A DNA stretch of 64,000 bases from Sutterella megalosphaeroides (GCF_003609995.1 NZ_AP018786.1:2056001-2120000); one strand, 5' to 3'; positions 26,056 through 35,419 are shown, counted from the stretch's first letter. Numbers and translations: made by a program. Notes: generated by a model from the letters alone, not told the origin.

Positions 26056-26703
26056 TCAGCCGATCAAGCCCGCAATCGTCGTTCCCGCGACGATGACGGC
26101 AATGAGAAGAAAGACCGTGCCGCTCACGCGGTACATGAGCTGCGGGCCGCGTCCCCGCAGGAGAAAGTCGCGCGCCCGACCTGCGAGAAGGGCGTACCCC
26201 ACCATGCAGACGAAAACGAGGAGCGCGTAGGTGGAGGTCAGCAGCACCGCCTGCGGGACGTAGGGAAGCTTCGGATCGACGAACTGCGGCAGCACCGAAA
26301 CCGCGAAGACGACGGGCTGCGGGTTCGTGAGCTGCAAAACGACGCACTTCCAAAAGAGCGAAAAGCGCGTCTCGGCGGGTTCGCGCGACTCTTTCGCCTT
26401 CGCGGGATCGACCACGGCGGGGGCTTTGCGCCGCAAGGTTTTGAGGCCGAGCCAGACGAGAAAGCCCGCGCCCGCAAGCTTCACGGCGGCAAAAAGAAGC
26501 GGGCTCGTGGCGAGCACCACCCCGACCCCCGACATCGCCACCGCAAAGAGGATCGCAATCCCGACCGCCGTCCCGGCGCAGCCCCAAAGCGTGCGGCGCC
26601 AGCCCCAGGCGGCGGCGAACGTGACGATCATGACCACGCCGAGCCCCGGCGTCAGAATGTTCGCGAGGCTCGTGACGAGAAAAAGCGCGAAAAGGTGGGA
26701 CAC
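26056..26703 (-). CDS. LysE/RhtB-family amino acid exporter
   Basis: 215 residues with about six spans. The N-terminal SLANILTPGLGVVMIVTFAAAWGWRRTLWGCAGTA-type region (residues about 12-45) and the LQLTNPQPVVFAVSVLPQF loop are typical of the LysE translocator family, which exports amino acids. The start is GTG with an AGGAG seven bases upstream. Substrate unknown. Confidence 0.88.
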   Translation of the reverse strand: MSHLFALFLVTSLANILTPGLGVVMIVTFAAAWGWRRTLWGCAGTAVGIAILFAVAMSGVGVVLATSPLLFAAVKLAGAGFLVWLGLKTLRRKAPAVVDPAKAKESREPAETRFSLFWKCVVLQLTNPQPVVFAVSVLPQFVDPKLPYVPQAVLLTSTYALLVFVCMVGYALLAGRARDFLLRGRGPQLMYRVSGTVFLLIAVIVAGTTIAGLIG

Positions 26704-26853
26704 GGGGGGACTCCTGGGAACGTGTGGGAAAAATCGAGGGTGTGAGAGCTTGAGCGGCGTTCTCGCGACGGGACGGAACGGACAGAGACGAGGCCTTTTT
26801 ATGGGTTTTCAGGTTGGGGCCTCCGTCCGGTCGCAATGCTCACCGCTCGCTCG

Positions 26854-27354
26854 TCACTCATTATCGTATCGGTCGGTTTGTTCGTGTTCCTCGCGGCTTT
26901 CATGACGTGCGGCTGCGTCGTAGGCGTCCGCCACCATCGCGAGCCACCGAAGCACGGTGAAGGGCTCCCCGTCGTTGTAGTGCGCCTCGACCGCTTCGCG
27001 CGCCCGACGGAGTTCCCCGGCCTCGGGGAAAAGCTTCGCTTCGAGCGCGAATTCTTTGAGCCAGGGGAGGTGCTTCGTTTCGTCGAACGGAACTTCGCCC
27101 TCGTCCGTCGCGAGCGGACGGTGCAGTTCTTCAAGGAGCCCGCGCATCGCGTCGAGCGCTTCGTCGGTGAGGGTCGGCACCTTGGCGCCGAGTCCGCGCT
27201 CGAGAAGTTCGAGCCAAAGGGGAAGCCGCAAGCGGAGCGCCGCTTCTTCGTCGGTATCCAGCCGCTCCAAGCGTGCGGTGCCTAGCATCATGCGGATGCG
27301 GGCGGCTTCTTCGAGGGCGAATTCGTCGGGGGAGGACGTCGTGTCGGAAAACAT
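26854..27354 (-). CDS. Acidic soluble protein of unknown function
   Basis: 166 residues, rich in Glu, Leu and Ala, predicted helical; no signal peptide, membrane span or known motif. It reads through with an ATG at 27354 and lies 72 bp downstream of the hybrid kinase gene, probably in the same transcript. The codon use resembles neighbouring genes, supporting it as real. Confidence 0.6.
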   Translation of the reverse strand: MFSDTTSSPDEFALEEAARIRMMLGTARLERLDTDEEAALRLRLPLWLELLERGLGAKVPTLTDEALDAMRGLLEELHRPLATDEGEVPFDETKHLPWLKEFALEAKLFPEAGELRRAREAVEAHYNDGEPFTVLRWLAMVADAYDAAARHESREEHEQTDRYDNE

Positions 27355-27426
27355 GGGTTGAAAATTCTTCGATTCGTGGAAAACGGAAAAGAGTGCGCGG
27401 GCGGAACGCGCCGCCCGATGTTGTGA

Positions 27427-29415
27427 TCAGGACTGCGGTTCGCTCGCGGAAGTCGAATCGTTCGCGACGGGTTCGGGCGCTGCCTTCGAGTCGGACGATT
27501 CGGTCGTGTCGGTCGTATCCGTCGAAGGCGCCGAAACCGCATTCAACGCGTTCACGATCGCCTCCACCGAAGCGGGCTTCTGAAGGATCCGCGGAAGGGT
27601 CGCGGGCATCGTGTCGCCCGCCTCCGGCCGCTCGAAACGCGCCTCGATCAAATCGCGCGCCACGGCCGTGAGCACCACGGCGGGAAGCCTCGTGCCTTTG
27701 AGCTTTTCGATCCGCCCCGCGATGTCAAGGCCCGTCGGGCGGTCGTCGCCGAGGTTGTAGTCCGAGAGGAGCCGGAGGTTTTCGATCGAGGCGAGTTTGC
27801 GGCACGCCTCGTCGTCCGGCAACTCGTACGCGAGCACCTCGGCTCCCAGACTTTCGAGGGTCGAGCCGAGCGCTTCGCGCACGAAGGCGTTGTCTTCGAC
27901 GAGCGCGATCGGGCCCGACAAGCGCCCCACGGCCGCGGCGCGCACGACCTTTTGCGAGCAGAGCCGCACCTGTTCGGCTTCGCTCACCTCCAGGCACAGG
28001 CGAAAGACGCTCCCGCGTCCGAGGTGCGAGCCCACGGAAAGGGTGATCCCGAGCTCGCGGCAGATCCCCTTCACGATCGAGAGCCCGAGGCCGAACCCCG
28101 TCCCCGGGCGGGCCTTCCCGGCCGAGCCGCGGTAGAAGGTGTCGAAAATGCGCGCTTTGTCTTCGCGCGAAAGCCCCGGGCCGGCGTCGTAGACCCCGAT
28201 TTCGACGCGGCTCGTGCCGCGACGGCGCAACGCCAAAACCACTTCCGCATTCGGGCGCGTTTCGTCCGTATAACGGATGGCGTTCGAGACGAGGTTGCGA
28301 AGCGCCCGACGCAAAAGCTGCGGGTCCGTCGAAACGGTCACGGGAATCGGACGGATACGGAAGCGAATCCCCTTTTCCCTCGCGACGGGGCCGAATTCCT
28401 GCTCGAACTCTTCGAGGAGCGCCGTAAGGTCCACCTGCTCGACGTGAAGTTCCAATTTCCCGAATTCCATCCGCGTCACTTCAAGGACCTGCTCGACGAG
28501 CGTCGAGATCGAATTCGAGGTGCTCGTGAGGTGCGCGATGATCGGAGCCGTTTCGGGCGTGGCGCGCCGCTTCAGAATATCGAGACAAATCCCCATCGCC
28601 TGAAGGGGCTGGCGCAAGTCGTGGTTCGCGGCTGCGAAAAAGCGCGCGCGCTGCTCGCTCACGGCTTCGGTAGCGCGGCGGGCGCTTTCGGCGCGGTTGA
28701 TTTCGGTTTTGAGGCGCTCCACAAGACGCCGGTTTTCGGCGTCGGTGAGGATCGACGAGAGGACCATCTCGTTCAGTTTCCGCCCCGAATAAAGAATGAA
28801 GACCGTTACGGCGATGATCACGAGTGCCATGGCGGTTTGGCTCACGCCATATTGCGCCGCAACGGAAATCGTGAGGGGTGTGAGCGACAAGAGCGTGAAC
28901 GCGGTCAACGACGGCATCCAGCACGAATACACCGGCCAACTCGCAAACGTCACCGCCACGATCACGGCGACGGTCACGACCTGTTCGATCCCCTTGACGG
29001 GCACGATGAAAGCGGCGCCCGCCACACCCCAGATGATGCCCGCTGAGACCGCCAACACCATCCACCGTCGGATCCACACCCGCACGCGCGCCACGCGGTC
29101 CCGATCGCGCCAGAAAAGCCGCACGAAGTGAAGCGAAAAATAAAAGTGTGCGAGGCCGAACACGCACCAGACGGTGAGAAAGACGGCGTTCACGTCGCTT
29201 TGCCGAAACATCACCGCAAAGGCGATGATCCCCGCAAACTGCGCCGCAAGCGCTACGGGGTGGAGTTTGAGCGACGCGAGAATGAGCTTCACGAGCGTGC
29301 GCGCCGTGATGGGACGCGCGGCGGGCGCAAGGAAGAAGGCCTTCAGAAACTGCTTGGTTTTCCGGCGCTTGCTCGTGCGTCGCTCGGGCAAGCCGTCGGT
29401 TTTGTCGTCGTACAT
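27427..29415 (-). CDS. Membrane hybrid histidine kinase with C-terminal receiver
   Basis: 662 residues. About six spans lie in residues 40-210 (no large periplasmic domain), then a coiled region, a HisKA box FFAAANHDLRQPLQAMG with His265, the ATPase lid motifs NLVSNAIRYTD, YDAGPGL and GTGFGLGLSIV, and a receiver starting GPIALVEDNAFVREAL with probable phospho-Asp in LLSDYNLGD. The tail is Thr/Ser/Glu-rich. ATG 29415 was chosen over an upstream codon at 29586. No response regulator is adjacent; the LuxR-type regulator at 19574-20236 is a candidate output. Confidence 0.9.
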   Translation of the reverse strand: MYDDKTDGLPERRTSKRRKTKQFLKAFFLAPAARPITARTLVKLILASLKLHPVALAAQFAGIIAFAVMFRQSDVNAVFLTVWCVFGLAHFYFSLHFVRLFWRDRDRVARVRVWIRRWMVLAVSAGIIWGVAGAAFIVPVKGIEQVVTVAVIVAVTFASWPVYSCWMPSLTAFTLLSLTPLTISVAAQYGVSQTAMALVIIAVTVFILYSGRKLNEMVLSSILTDAENRRLVERLKTEINRAESARRATEAVSEQRARFFAAANHDLRQPLQAMGICLDILKRRATPETAPIIAHLTSTSNSISTLVEQVLEVTRMEFGKLELHVEQVDLTALLEEFEQEFGPVAREKGIRFRIRPIPVTVSTDPQLLRRALRNLVSNAIRYTDETRPNAEVVLALRRRGTSRVEIGVYDAGPGLSREDKARIFDTFYRGSAGKARPGTGFGLGLSIVKGICRELGITLSVGSHLGRGSVFRLCLEVSEAEQVRLCSQKVVRAAAVGRLSGPIALVEDNAFVREALGSTLESLGAEVLAYELPDDEACRKLASIENLRLLSDYNLGDDRPTGLDIAGRIEKLKGTRLPAVVLTAVARDLIEARFERPEAGDTMPATLPRILQKPASVEAIVNALNAVSAPSTDTTDTTESSDSKAAPEPVANDSTSASEPQS

Positions 29416-29595
29416 GATCGGAAAACAGCGAAAAGCTTCGGGGGCGCGGGCTGCGTTGAGAGCCGTGCGCCCCGCGTCGGAAAAAGGACAAGGTACAGGA
29501 AATGCGCCGGGGCGGCAACGTCCGGGCTTACGACCGTCCGGCGTCGCGAAGGGGCGCTTATTCCGGGAGAAGTCAACCGCCGTCACGGCGGCCCG

Positions 29596-30663
29596 TCAAA
29601 TCCGTCCGGGCACCTCCAAGGCCCGCAACACCGCCCGACGCTCGCCCGCCGTCTCGGCTGCCAAGTTTTCTTCGGCTTCGAGCTCCAACCGCACCCGGCA
29701 CCCCGCGGGAAGCGCGTGTTTGTCGGCCCCGTGCCCCATCGGAAAGCCCGTAAGGACGGGCGGCATCTTCGGGTCCGACGTAATGAAGTCGAACGCGTCC
29801 GCAAGCGCGAAGTCTCCGGGAAACGACACGGCGCGGTCCGCCCCGGTAATGCCCCCGAAAAGAATCGCGCGCTGCGTCTCCAAAATCCCCGCGTCACGGA
29901 GCGTGAGGAGCATCCGCTCGATCCGATAGGCGCTCTCGCCCACTTCTTCGAGAAAAAGGATCCCCCCGCGGAAGGCTTCGGGGTCAAGCCACGGGGTTCC
30001 GACGAGCGCCGTCGTCATCGCAAGGTTCCCGCCCCAAAGGCGACCTTCGAAAGCGGTGCGCTCGGCGGGTGCCGGACGTCTTTCGAATCGACCGACGGTG
30101 CGGGCCGAAAACCCGACCTCAAATTCTTTCCGGGGTTCCTTCCCGTCGAGCGTTGTCAGGGCTTTCAGAAACCCTTCGACCGTGAGATCGCTCGGCCGGT
30201 CGAAGGACGAGAACGTGGGTCCGTGCCAGGACGCTCGGCGCGTCTTCGTATAGAGCGCAATTTGAAGTGCCGTCGCGTCCGAATACCCCATGAATGGCGC
30301 GCGATCGCGCTCGAGCAACTTCCAATCGATTTCGCGCAAAAGGCGCGAAGCGCCGTACCCACCGCGAAGCGCAAGCACCAGGTCCGTGTCGGCGTCCGTC
30401 ATCGCTTCCGTGAAGTCGCGAAGGCGCACGTCGTCCGTCCCCGCAAAGCGCGCGACATTGCCGCGGGTCGCATCGGGCAGACGAATTTTCCCATCGGGAA
30501 GGAGCGCCTTGAGGTTTTCGAGACACGCCGCGCGACGTTCCTCGTCGATCGAGCCGTCCGCTCGGATCATCTGCCGCGAAGGGGCCGTGATGCGAATGCG
30601 CGGGAAGGCGCGTGCGGTTTCCGTCGCGGAAGAATTCAAGGGTTTCGAGGAAGCCTCGCTCAT
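29596..30663 (-). CDS. ldcA: LD-carboxypeptidase (peptidase S66)
   Basis: 355-residue cytoplasmic serine peptidase that trims the terminal D-alanine from recycled murein tetrapeptides. Nucleophile Ser128 is in PFMGYSDATALQ, after RGGYGASRLL; the glutamate lies in LFLEEVGESAYRIERML and the histidine in GFPMGHGADKHALP. The ATG overlaps the tadA stop as ATGA, so the two are translationally coupled. Confidence 0.92.
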   Translation of the reverse strand: MSEASSKPLNSSATETARAFPRIRITAPSRQMIRADGSIDEERRAACLENLKALLPDGKIRLPDATRGNVARFAGTDDVRLRDFTEAMTDADTDLVLALRGGYGASRLLREIDWKLLERDRAPFMGYSDATALQIALYTKTRRASWHGPTFSSFDRPSDLTVEGFLKALTTLDGKEPRKEFEVGFSARTVGRFERRPAPAERTAFEGRLWGGNLAMTTALVGTPWLDPEAFRGGILFLEEVGESAYRIERMLLTLRDAGILETQRAILFGGITGADRAVSFPGDFALADAFDFITSDPKMPPVLTGFPMGHGADKHALPAGCRVRLELEAEENLAAETAGERRAVLRALEVPGRI

Positions 30664-31703
30664 CGGTCGGCTCCTTCGGCGTCGGGGTGCGCGTGAGCGC
30701 AACACGTGCACCGGGGCTCCTCCGCGGAGGCTCCCTGAGAAGCAACGGACGCCGCACGCTTTTCGCTTCGACGCGCTTCGAAAAAGTCCTTCAGCATCCG
30801 CTCCGACTCCGCTTTCAACACCCCCGTCGTCACCCACGGGCGGTGATTCACCCCGGGGACGTCGAAGAGCGAAAAGGCTCCGCCCGCGGCGCCCTTTTTC
30901 GGGTCGCCCGCACCGAAAACGAGCCGCTCCAGGCGCGCTTCCGCAATCGCACCCGCACACATCGGGCAGGGTTCGAGCGTGACGTAGAGCGACAGCCCTT
31001 CGAGTCGGTGGTTGTCAAGGAGCCGCGCGGCCTCGCGCAGCACGAGCACTTCGGCGTGCGCGGTCGGGTCCCGATCGCGGATCGTGCGGTTGCCGCCGCG
31101 AGCGACCACCTTCCCGTCCTTGACGAGCACGGCCCCGACGGGCACTTCGCCCGCGTCGGCCGCCCGTTGCGCTTCCTCAAGCGCCTCCCGCATGAAACGC
31201 ACGTCCGCCTCCGGATCGACCGAGGGCGCCCCCGAATTCACGGTGCGGTTCTTTTCCCGAAGCGCTTCGATGCGGCGCGCGCGGCGCTCGGCAAGGATCG
31301 TGCGGGCGCTTTCCAATTCGTCGAGGAGGCGCGAGGCCGTGACGCCCGGCATCGGTTCGAGCTGCGACCGGTAAAGCCCGTGAGGCTCGCTCTCGAGATT
31401 CGTGCGTTCCGCGAGCGAAAAGCGCTCGCAAAGCGCGCCCACTTCGGCGGGCACAGCCTTCAGCCAGTCGCCCGCTTCCGCCAAAAAACGCGCGGTCGCG
31501 CGCTCGACCTCGGCGTCCGTGAGCGGTGCGCCTTCGGGTTTTGCGGGCCAAAAGAGAAGCGCCGCTCCCGCCACGCACTTCAAATCGGCAAGCGTCGGGT
31601 CGTTTTTCTCGATCGACGCGAGCGTACTCCCCCGACGAATCGAGAGGGCGACGAAGCGTTCGAGGTCGCTGAGCGTGTAGTCGCGGACAACGTAGGCGTA
31701 CAT
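30660..31703 (-). CDS. tadA: tRNA adenosine deaminase TadA with unusual N-terminal domain
   Basis: 347 residues against about 160-170 for ordinary TadA. The C-terminal half is a full deaminase: HAE (216-218) in DPTAHAEVLVLREA and PCPMC (245-249), converting A34 to inosine in tRNA-Arg(ACG). Residues 1-165 form an extra, mostly helical domain of no family I recognise, and the far C-terminus has a CTCCAHAH cysteine/histidine cluster. ATG 31703 is the only sensible start; an upstream codon at 31808 adds a basic leader. The stop overlaps ldcA. Confidence 0.88.
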   Translation of the reverse strand: MYAYVVRDYTLSDLERFVALSIRRGSTLASIEKNDPTLADLKCVAGAALLFWPAKPEGAPLTDAEVERATARFLAEAGDWLKAVPAEVGALCERFSLAERTNLESEPHGLYRSQLEPMPGVTASRLLDELESARTILAERRARRIEALREKNRTVNSGAPSVDPEADVRFMREALEEAQRAADAGEVPVGAVLVKDGKVVARGGNRTIRDRDPTAHAEVLVLREAARLLDNHRLEGLSLYVTLEPCPMCAGAIAEARLERLVFGAGDPKKGAAGGAFSLFDVPGVNHRPWVTTGVLKAESERMLKDFFEARRSEKRAASVASQGASAEEPRCTCCAHAHPDAEGADR

Positions 31704-31868
31704 GGAAAAAAGTCTCCGGGGAAAAAGCGCGAGGTTCCGCGATCGGGTGCGTTTTCGGGCGTCGCTTATGTCGATCGACTCGCGGCCCGCCGCTCGCGGC
31801 GTTCGCATCCGTCGCGACCGTCACGCTACAATGTCAGCCGTTGAAAACACTTTTCTGCGGGGAACTTC

Positions 31869-32300
31869 ATGCGCCGCTCTTTTCTCTCGGTCGTTTTCGC
31901 CGGCCTCGTTTCGGCACTCATTCTACCCGCAGCCCACGCTTCGCCCCAGAGCGACGCTTTGGCCGAGTGTCTCCACACCAACATGACGGCCGACGACCAA
32001 AAGGTGCTCATCCAGTGGGCGTACGTGGCGCTCGGCAAAACCTCGGCCGCACGCGCCGTACAGCCGATTCCCGCCGAGAAGACGAAGGCCGTCGAGTCGG
32101 CCGCGCAGCGTACGCTCTCCAACCTCGTTCTTCGCAAGTGCTCGAAGCCCGCGCTCGCGGTCCTCGTGAAAGACCCGAAAACGGGCCTTCAAGACACGCT
32201 CCAGAGCCTTGCCTCGCGTCTCATCCAAGACGAGTTGAAACGCCGCACCTCGCCCGTGCTGCCGATTACGATCACGGACCTTCTGAAGCCGCGCGGCTGA
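31869..32300 (+). CDS. Secreted protein of unknown function
   Basis: 143 residues with a clear Sec signal (MRRSFLSVVFAGLVSALILPAAHA, cleaved after AHA). The mature part has two cysteines (AECLHTN and RKCSKPA) that could pair, and is mainly helical. No family recognised. A TACAAT at 31827-31832 may be its -10 box, about 35 bases before the ATG; no clear -35 is seen. Confidence 0.7.
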   Translation: MRRSFLSVVFAGLVSALILPAAHASPQSDALAECLHTNMTADDQKVLIQWAYVALGKTSAARAVQPIPAEKTKAVESAAQRTLSNLVLRKCSKPALAVLVKDPKTGLQDTLQSLASRLIQDELKRRTSPVLPITITDLLKPRG

Positions 32301-32353
32301 TTTTCGCCGCATCGGGGAGCATTCCTTCCCGCCCCCCGAGCATCGACATGCAT

Positions 32354-32403
32354 GGTTCGGATCCGACCGCAAAGGAGTTACTCCTTGCGGTCGGATCCGA
32401 ACC
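32354..32403. terminator. Very long hairpin between convergent genes
   Basis: A nearly perfect 23-bp inverted repeat (GGTTCGGATCCGACCGCAA.. and its complement, one extra A on the left) with a three-base loop separates the secreted-protein gene (plus) and the decaheme cytochrome gene (minus). It has no T-tract, so it may act as a bidirectional 3'-end stabiliser or terminator. Confidence 0.55.
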
Positions 32404-32409
32404 GCGTCC

Positions 32410-34110
32410 TTATTCCTTGTAGACGGCGGTCGGCGCCTTCGGCGCTTTGCCGTGGGCGGCCTTGAGGTTCGCGGCGTCGTGGCAGGAGGCGCAGTTTTCG
32501 GGCTTCACGGTCTTCGGATCGACCTCGGCACCCAAGAGACCTCCCATCTCGAGGATGTGCTCCTTGGCCTTCTCGTTCCACAGGGCCTTGCCGCCCACAA
32601 CGACCTTCGCATGGCAGGCGTAGCACGTCGCGGCCATGGGCGTCGCGTACCGGTCGGGCGTCGTCGCGGGCGCCTTGCGGTCCTTGTTGTCGGGGTCGAC
32701 CTTGGTGTCGATCGCAAGGAGCTCCGCCTTGTCGCCGAGTCGGTTCAAGCGCTCGAGCGTGTAGGTTTCGCCCTCATGGCACTTCGCGCAGTTGGAAAGC
32801 GTCGCGACGTAGGTGACGTGACGCACGCCCTCCGTTTGGGCCTGCCCCGCTCGGAAGTTCCCGTGATGCGCGTGCACAAAGACCTTCCAGTCCGGGTGCG
32901 AGACGACGAGCTCGTCGACGAAGTGCGGATCGTCCTTTTCAATCAGGCGGTTGCGCACGACGGCCGTGGGAGCTGCGCTCGCGTTGTGACACGTCACGCA
33001 GGTCGTGAGATCCGAGATCGCGCTCGTATTCTGGTCGACGAGAATGGAATCCAGCCCGAGCTCGCGCTTCATGAAGGCGGGCGTGCCGTCGTTCCCCGAA
33101 ACGTGGCGCGAGGCGCCTGCGGCGGCCTTCGTGCCCGCGGCGTGGCAGGTGCCACAACGAATCTTCGTCCGGTCGCTCGCCTTATCGTAACCGTGGCAGG
33201 AGCCGCACTTTTCGTTCGAGACGATGCGGGGGCTGCGCGAGAGCGTATCAAGACCTTCCGTGTCGAAATTCACCGAGGCGGTCCAGGCCGTATTGCGCCG
33301 CGCGTTCTTGTCCGTGCACGCGACAAGCTTCGCCGCATCGTCGAAGCAGTAGCCGAAGACGGCGGACGCCACGCCCGTTTCGCCCGCGGTGTCCTTGACG
33401 GGCAAGGGTTCCGACGAAACGCGCCAGAGGCCGTCCGAGCCCGCATGCGCGGTCTTCGCGTCGACCTTCACGCCCTTGGCGGAAACAAAGCCCGTGCGCG
33501 CACCCCAGTTGGCGTACACCGTGAGGAAGTCGATCGCGGGATCGTCGGTGCCGAGAAGACGCCCTTCCCGATCCTCGACGCGCAGCGTCAGATCGACACG
33601 CCAGGCGTCGGCGTCGACGGGAACGAGCTTCGCCTCTTCGATCGTCACGCGACCGATCGCCTTCTGGGCCTCGGCGCGCTCCTTCTTGTAGCGTGCGGTG
33701 TGAACGTCGCCCGTCGCCTTGGCGGAGTGGCAACCCTGACAGTCCTCGCGCTTTTCGAACGCCTTGTGGCTTTCGAGCTTCGAAAAGTCGTGGCAAACCA
33801 TGCAGTTGTTCTTGTCGAGGTCGATCTTCCAGTGAGCCTTCTCGCCGTCGCCGTGACACATCGTGCAGGTCCCGAGCGCGCGGCCCGCACGGAAGTGGTA
33901 CTGATGAATCAGCGGAGCGAGCGACGAAAGCTGTTCGCTCTCGTCCTTGTGGTCGACGAGCCACTTCTTCATGGCTTCGCCGTCGTCGTGGCAGGCAAAG
34001 CAGTGAGCGTGCTTGTCGATCCATTGGTCGAGTTTGTCGTAGGTGACCGCGGCCTGAACCGAGGTCGAGGCAAGAAGCGCCGTGAGGAGCGCGTAGGAAA
34101 TGTGCTTCAT
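32410..34110 (-). CDS. Periplasmic/outer-surface decaheme c-type cytochrome (OmcA/MtrC-like)
   Basis: 566 residues with a Sec signal (cleaved near VQA-AV) and ten CxxCH heme sites: CFACH, CTMCH, CMVCH, CQGCH in the first third, CGSCH, CGTCH, CVTCH in the middle, and CAKCH, CYACH, CASCH near the end. A beta-rich section without hemes lies between the first and second heme groups, as in the OmcA/MtrC decaheme family. There is no lipobox, unlike MtrC. A porin gene is upstream on the same strand, but no MtrA or MtrB homologue is in the window. It needs the Ccm system for maturation. Confidence 0.88.
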   Translation of the reverse strand: MKHISYALLTALLASTSVQAAVTYDKLDQWIDKHAHCFACHDDGEAMKKWLVDHKDESEQLSSLAPLIHQYHFRAGRALGTCTMCHGDGEKAHWKIDLDKNNCMVCHDFSKLESHKAFEKREDCQGCHSAKATGDVHTARYKKERAEAQKAIGRVTIEEAKLVPVDADAWRVDLTLRVEDREGRLLGTDDPAIDFLTVYANWGARTGFVSAKGVKVDAKTAHAGSDGLWRVSSEPLPVKDTAGETGVASAVFGYCFDDAAKLVACTDKNARRNTAWTASVNFDTEGLDTLSRSPRIVSNEKCGSCHGYDKASDRTKIRCGTCHAAGTKAAAGASRHVSGNDGTPAFMKRELGLDSILVDQNTSAISDLTTCVTCHNASAAPTAVVRNRLIEKDDPHFVDELVVSHPDWKVFVHAHHGNFRAGQAQTEGVRHVTYVATLSNCAKCHEGETYTLERLNRLGDKAELLAIDTKVDPDNKDRKAPATTPDRYATPMAATCYACHAKVVVGGKALWNEKAKEHILEMGGLLGAEVDPKTVKPENCASCHDAANLKAAHGKAPKAPTAVYKE

Positions 34111-34185
34111 GACGTTGGGGTCTCAAAGAACGGGAAGGGTCGCTTCCCGGGGAAAGCAAGGTAAGCGGGGTCGGCGCGTAAAGCG

Positions 34186-34232
34186 CGAAAAAGCCCGACA
34201 ATGCGCAACACCCGAGGCCGACGGCCCCGGGT
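34186..34232 (-). terminator. Possible terminator after the porin gene
   Basis: Hairpin CCCGAGGCC/GGCCCCGGG (34211-34231, one mismatch) followed on the minus strand by a T-run (complement of 34188-34192) some 20 bases later. A weak candidate. Confidence 0.35.
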
Positions 34233-34276
34233 TCGAGGTTGAGGTATGAGTTCGGTCGGGGGTGCGAGCGGAATCC

Positions 34277-35419
34277 TCAGAACGTGTGGACCATGCCCGA
34301 GGCAAAGCCGAGACGGTTGGCGTCTTCGGCCTTGCCGTAGCTGTCGTTCATGTAGCCGAGGCCCGTGTAGACGAACGTGCGCTTGCTCAAGGGATATTCG
34401 TAGCCCGCGGAAACCGTCCAACGCTTGAGGTCGCGATCGGCCTCGTCGGCGTTTTCCGCCTTCATGAAGCCGGTGTTGAGCTTGAGGCGGCCGCCCGAGA
34501 CGGGAATCAAGGCCCCAAGGTTCACGCCCGCGCCCGTCATGCCGTCGAGGCTTTTGACGCCCGCGTCGTTCGCAAGGAGCGTGTCCTTGCCGGCGAGCTC
34601 GGTTTCGCCCAACGCGCGCACGCCGTCGAACCACTGCGCGGCCGCGAAGAATTTCGCAAAGCCGAAATCCACGTTGCCGCCCGCGCTCACGTGTTCGGCG
34701 TCCTTGAAGTGCCCGACGTTCTGTTCGTTGCCGTAGAAGGTCTTGTCCCAAATGAGCGTGAAGTAGACGGGGCCGCGTTCGACACTCATCGCGAGCGAAG
34801 CGAGGCGGTCGACCTCGGCCGAACCCTCTTCGAGGCCGGTCGCTTTCGTCGTGTCGTTTCCGAAGGAATAAGCGCCGTGGAGCTTGACGCCCGCGATCGA
34901 GGGCGAGTGGTAGACCACCATGTTGTCGTACGGAACGAAGTCGCCCGTCATGACGGACTTGTGCCCGGGCACACCCACCCACATCGTCGAAAAGGGCGAG
35001 ACCTTGGGGCCGAAAAGCCCCGTCGTGTTGTAGCCCGAGAGGAAGCTCACGAGTCGGCCGACCTTCACCTGACCGAAGTCTCCCGAGAGGTTCACCTGCG
35101 CTTCGCGCGAGAAGAGGCGGTTGAACTTCATCTGACCGTTGTCGGCGTCGAACCCGTTTTCGAGGACGAACCCGAGCTTCAGGCCGTTCCCGAGATCTTC
35201 GCTTCCTTTGAAGCCGAAGCGGCTCATGGCGTTCTGGCCCGACATCATCTGAAAGGTGTTCGAGGTCTCGTGCCCGTTGTCAACGCGCTGATAGTTGAGG
35301 CCGAGGTCGAGGATGCCGTACACGGAAACGTCGGCCGCCTGCACACCGGAGGCAAGGCCGAGAGCGGCAACGGTCAACGCGCCGAGAAGAGACTTCGAGG
35401 TAGGAGCGAAAGGGGTCAT
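34277..35419 (-). CDS. Gram-negative general porin (betaproteobacterial type)
   Basis: 380 residues with a Sec signal ending GVQAADVSVYGILDLGLNYQ, the hallmark start of Burkholderiales trimeric porins. Alternating beta-strand pattern throughout, SRFGFKGSEDLGNGLKLGFVLE and a C-terminal aromatic end (VHTF) needed for outer-membrane insertion. ATG 35419 places the signal peptide directly; the upstream codon at 35509 adds 30 residues. Forms a diffusion pore for small anions or nutrients. Confidence 0.93.
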   Translation of the reverse strand: MTPFAPTSKSLLGALTVAALGLASGVQAADVSVYGILDLGLNYQRVDNGHETSNTFQMMSGQNAMSRFGFKGSEDLGNGLKLGFVLENGFDADNGQMKFNRLFSREAQVNLSGDFGQVKVGRLVSFLSGYNTTGLFGPKVSPFSTMWVGVPGHKSVMTGDFVPYDNMVVYHSPSIAGVKLHGAYSFGNDTTKATGLEEGSAEVDRLASLAMSVERGPVYFTLIWDKTFYGNEQNVGHFKDAEHVSAGGNVDFGFAKFFAAAQWFDGVRALGETELAGKDTLLANDAGVKSLDGMTGAGVNLGALIPVSGGRLKLNTGFMKAENADEADRDLKRWTVSAGYEYPLSKRTFVYTGLGYMNDSYGKAEDANRLGFASGMVHTF

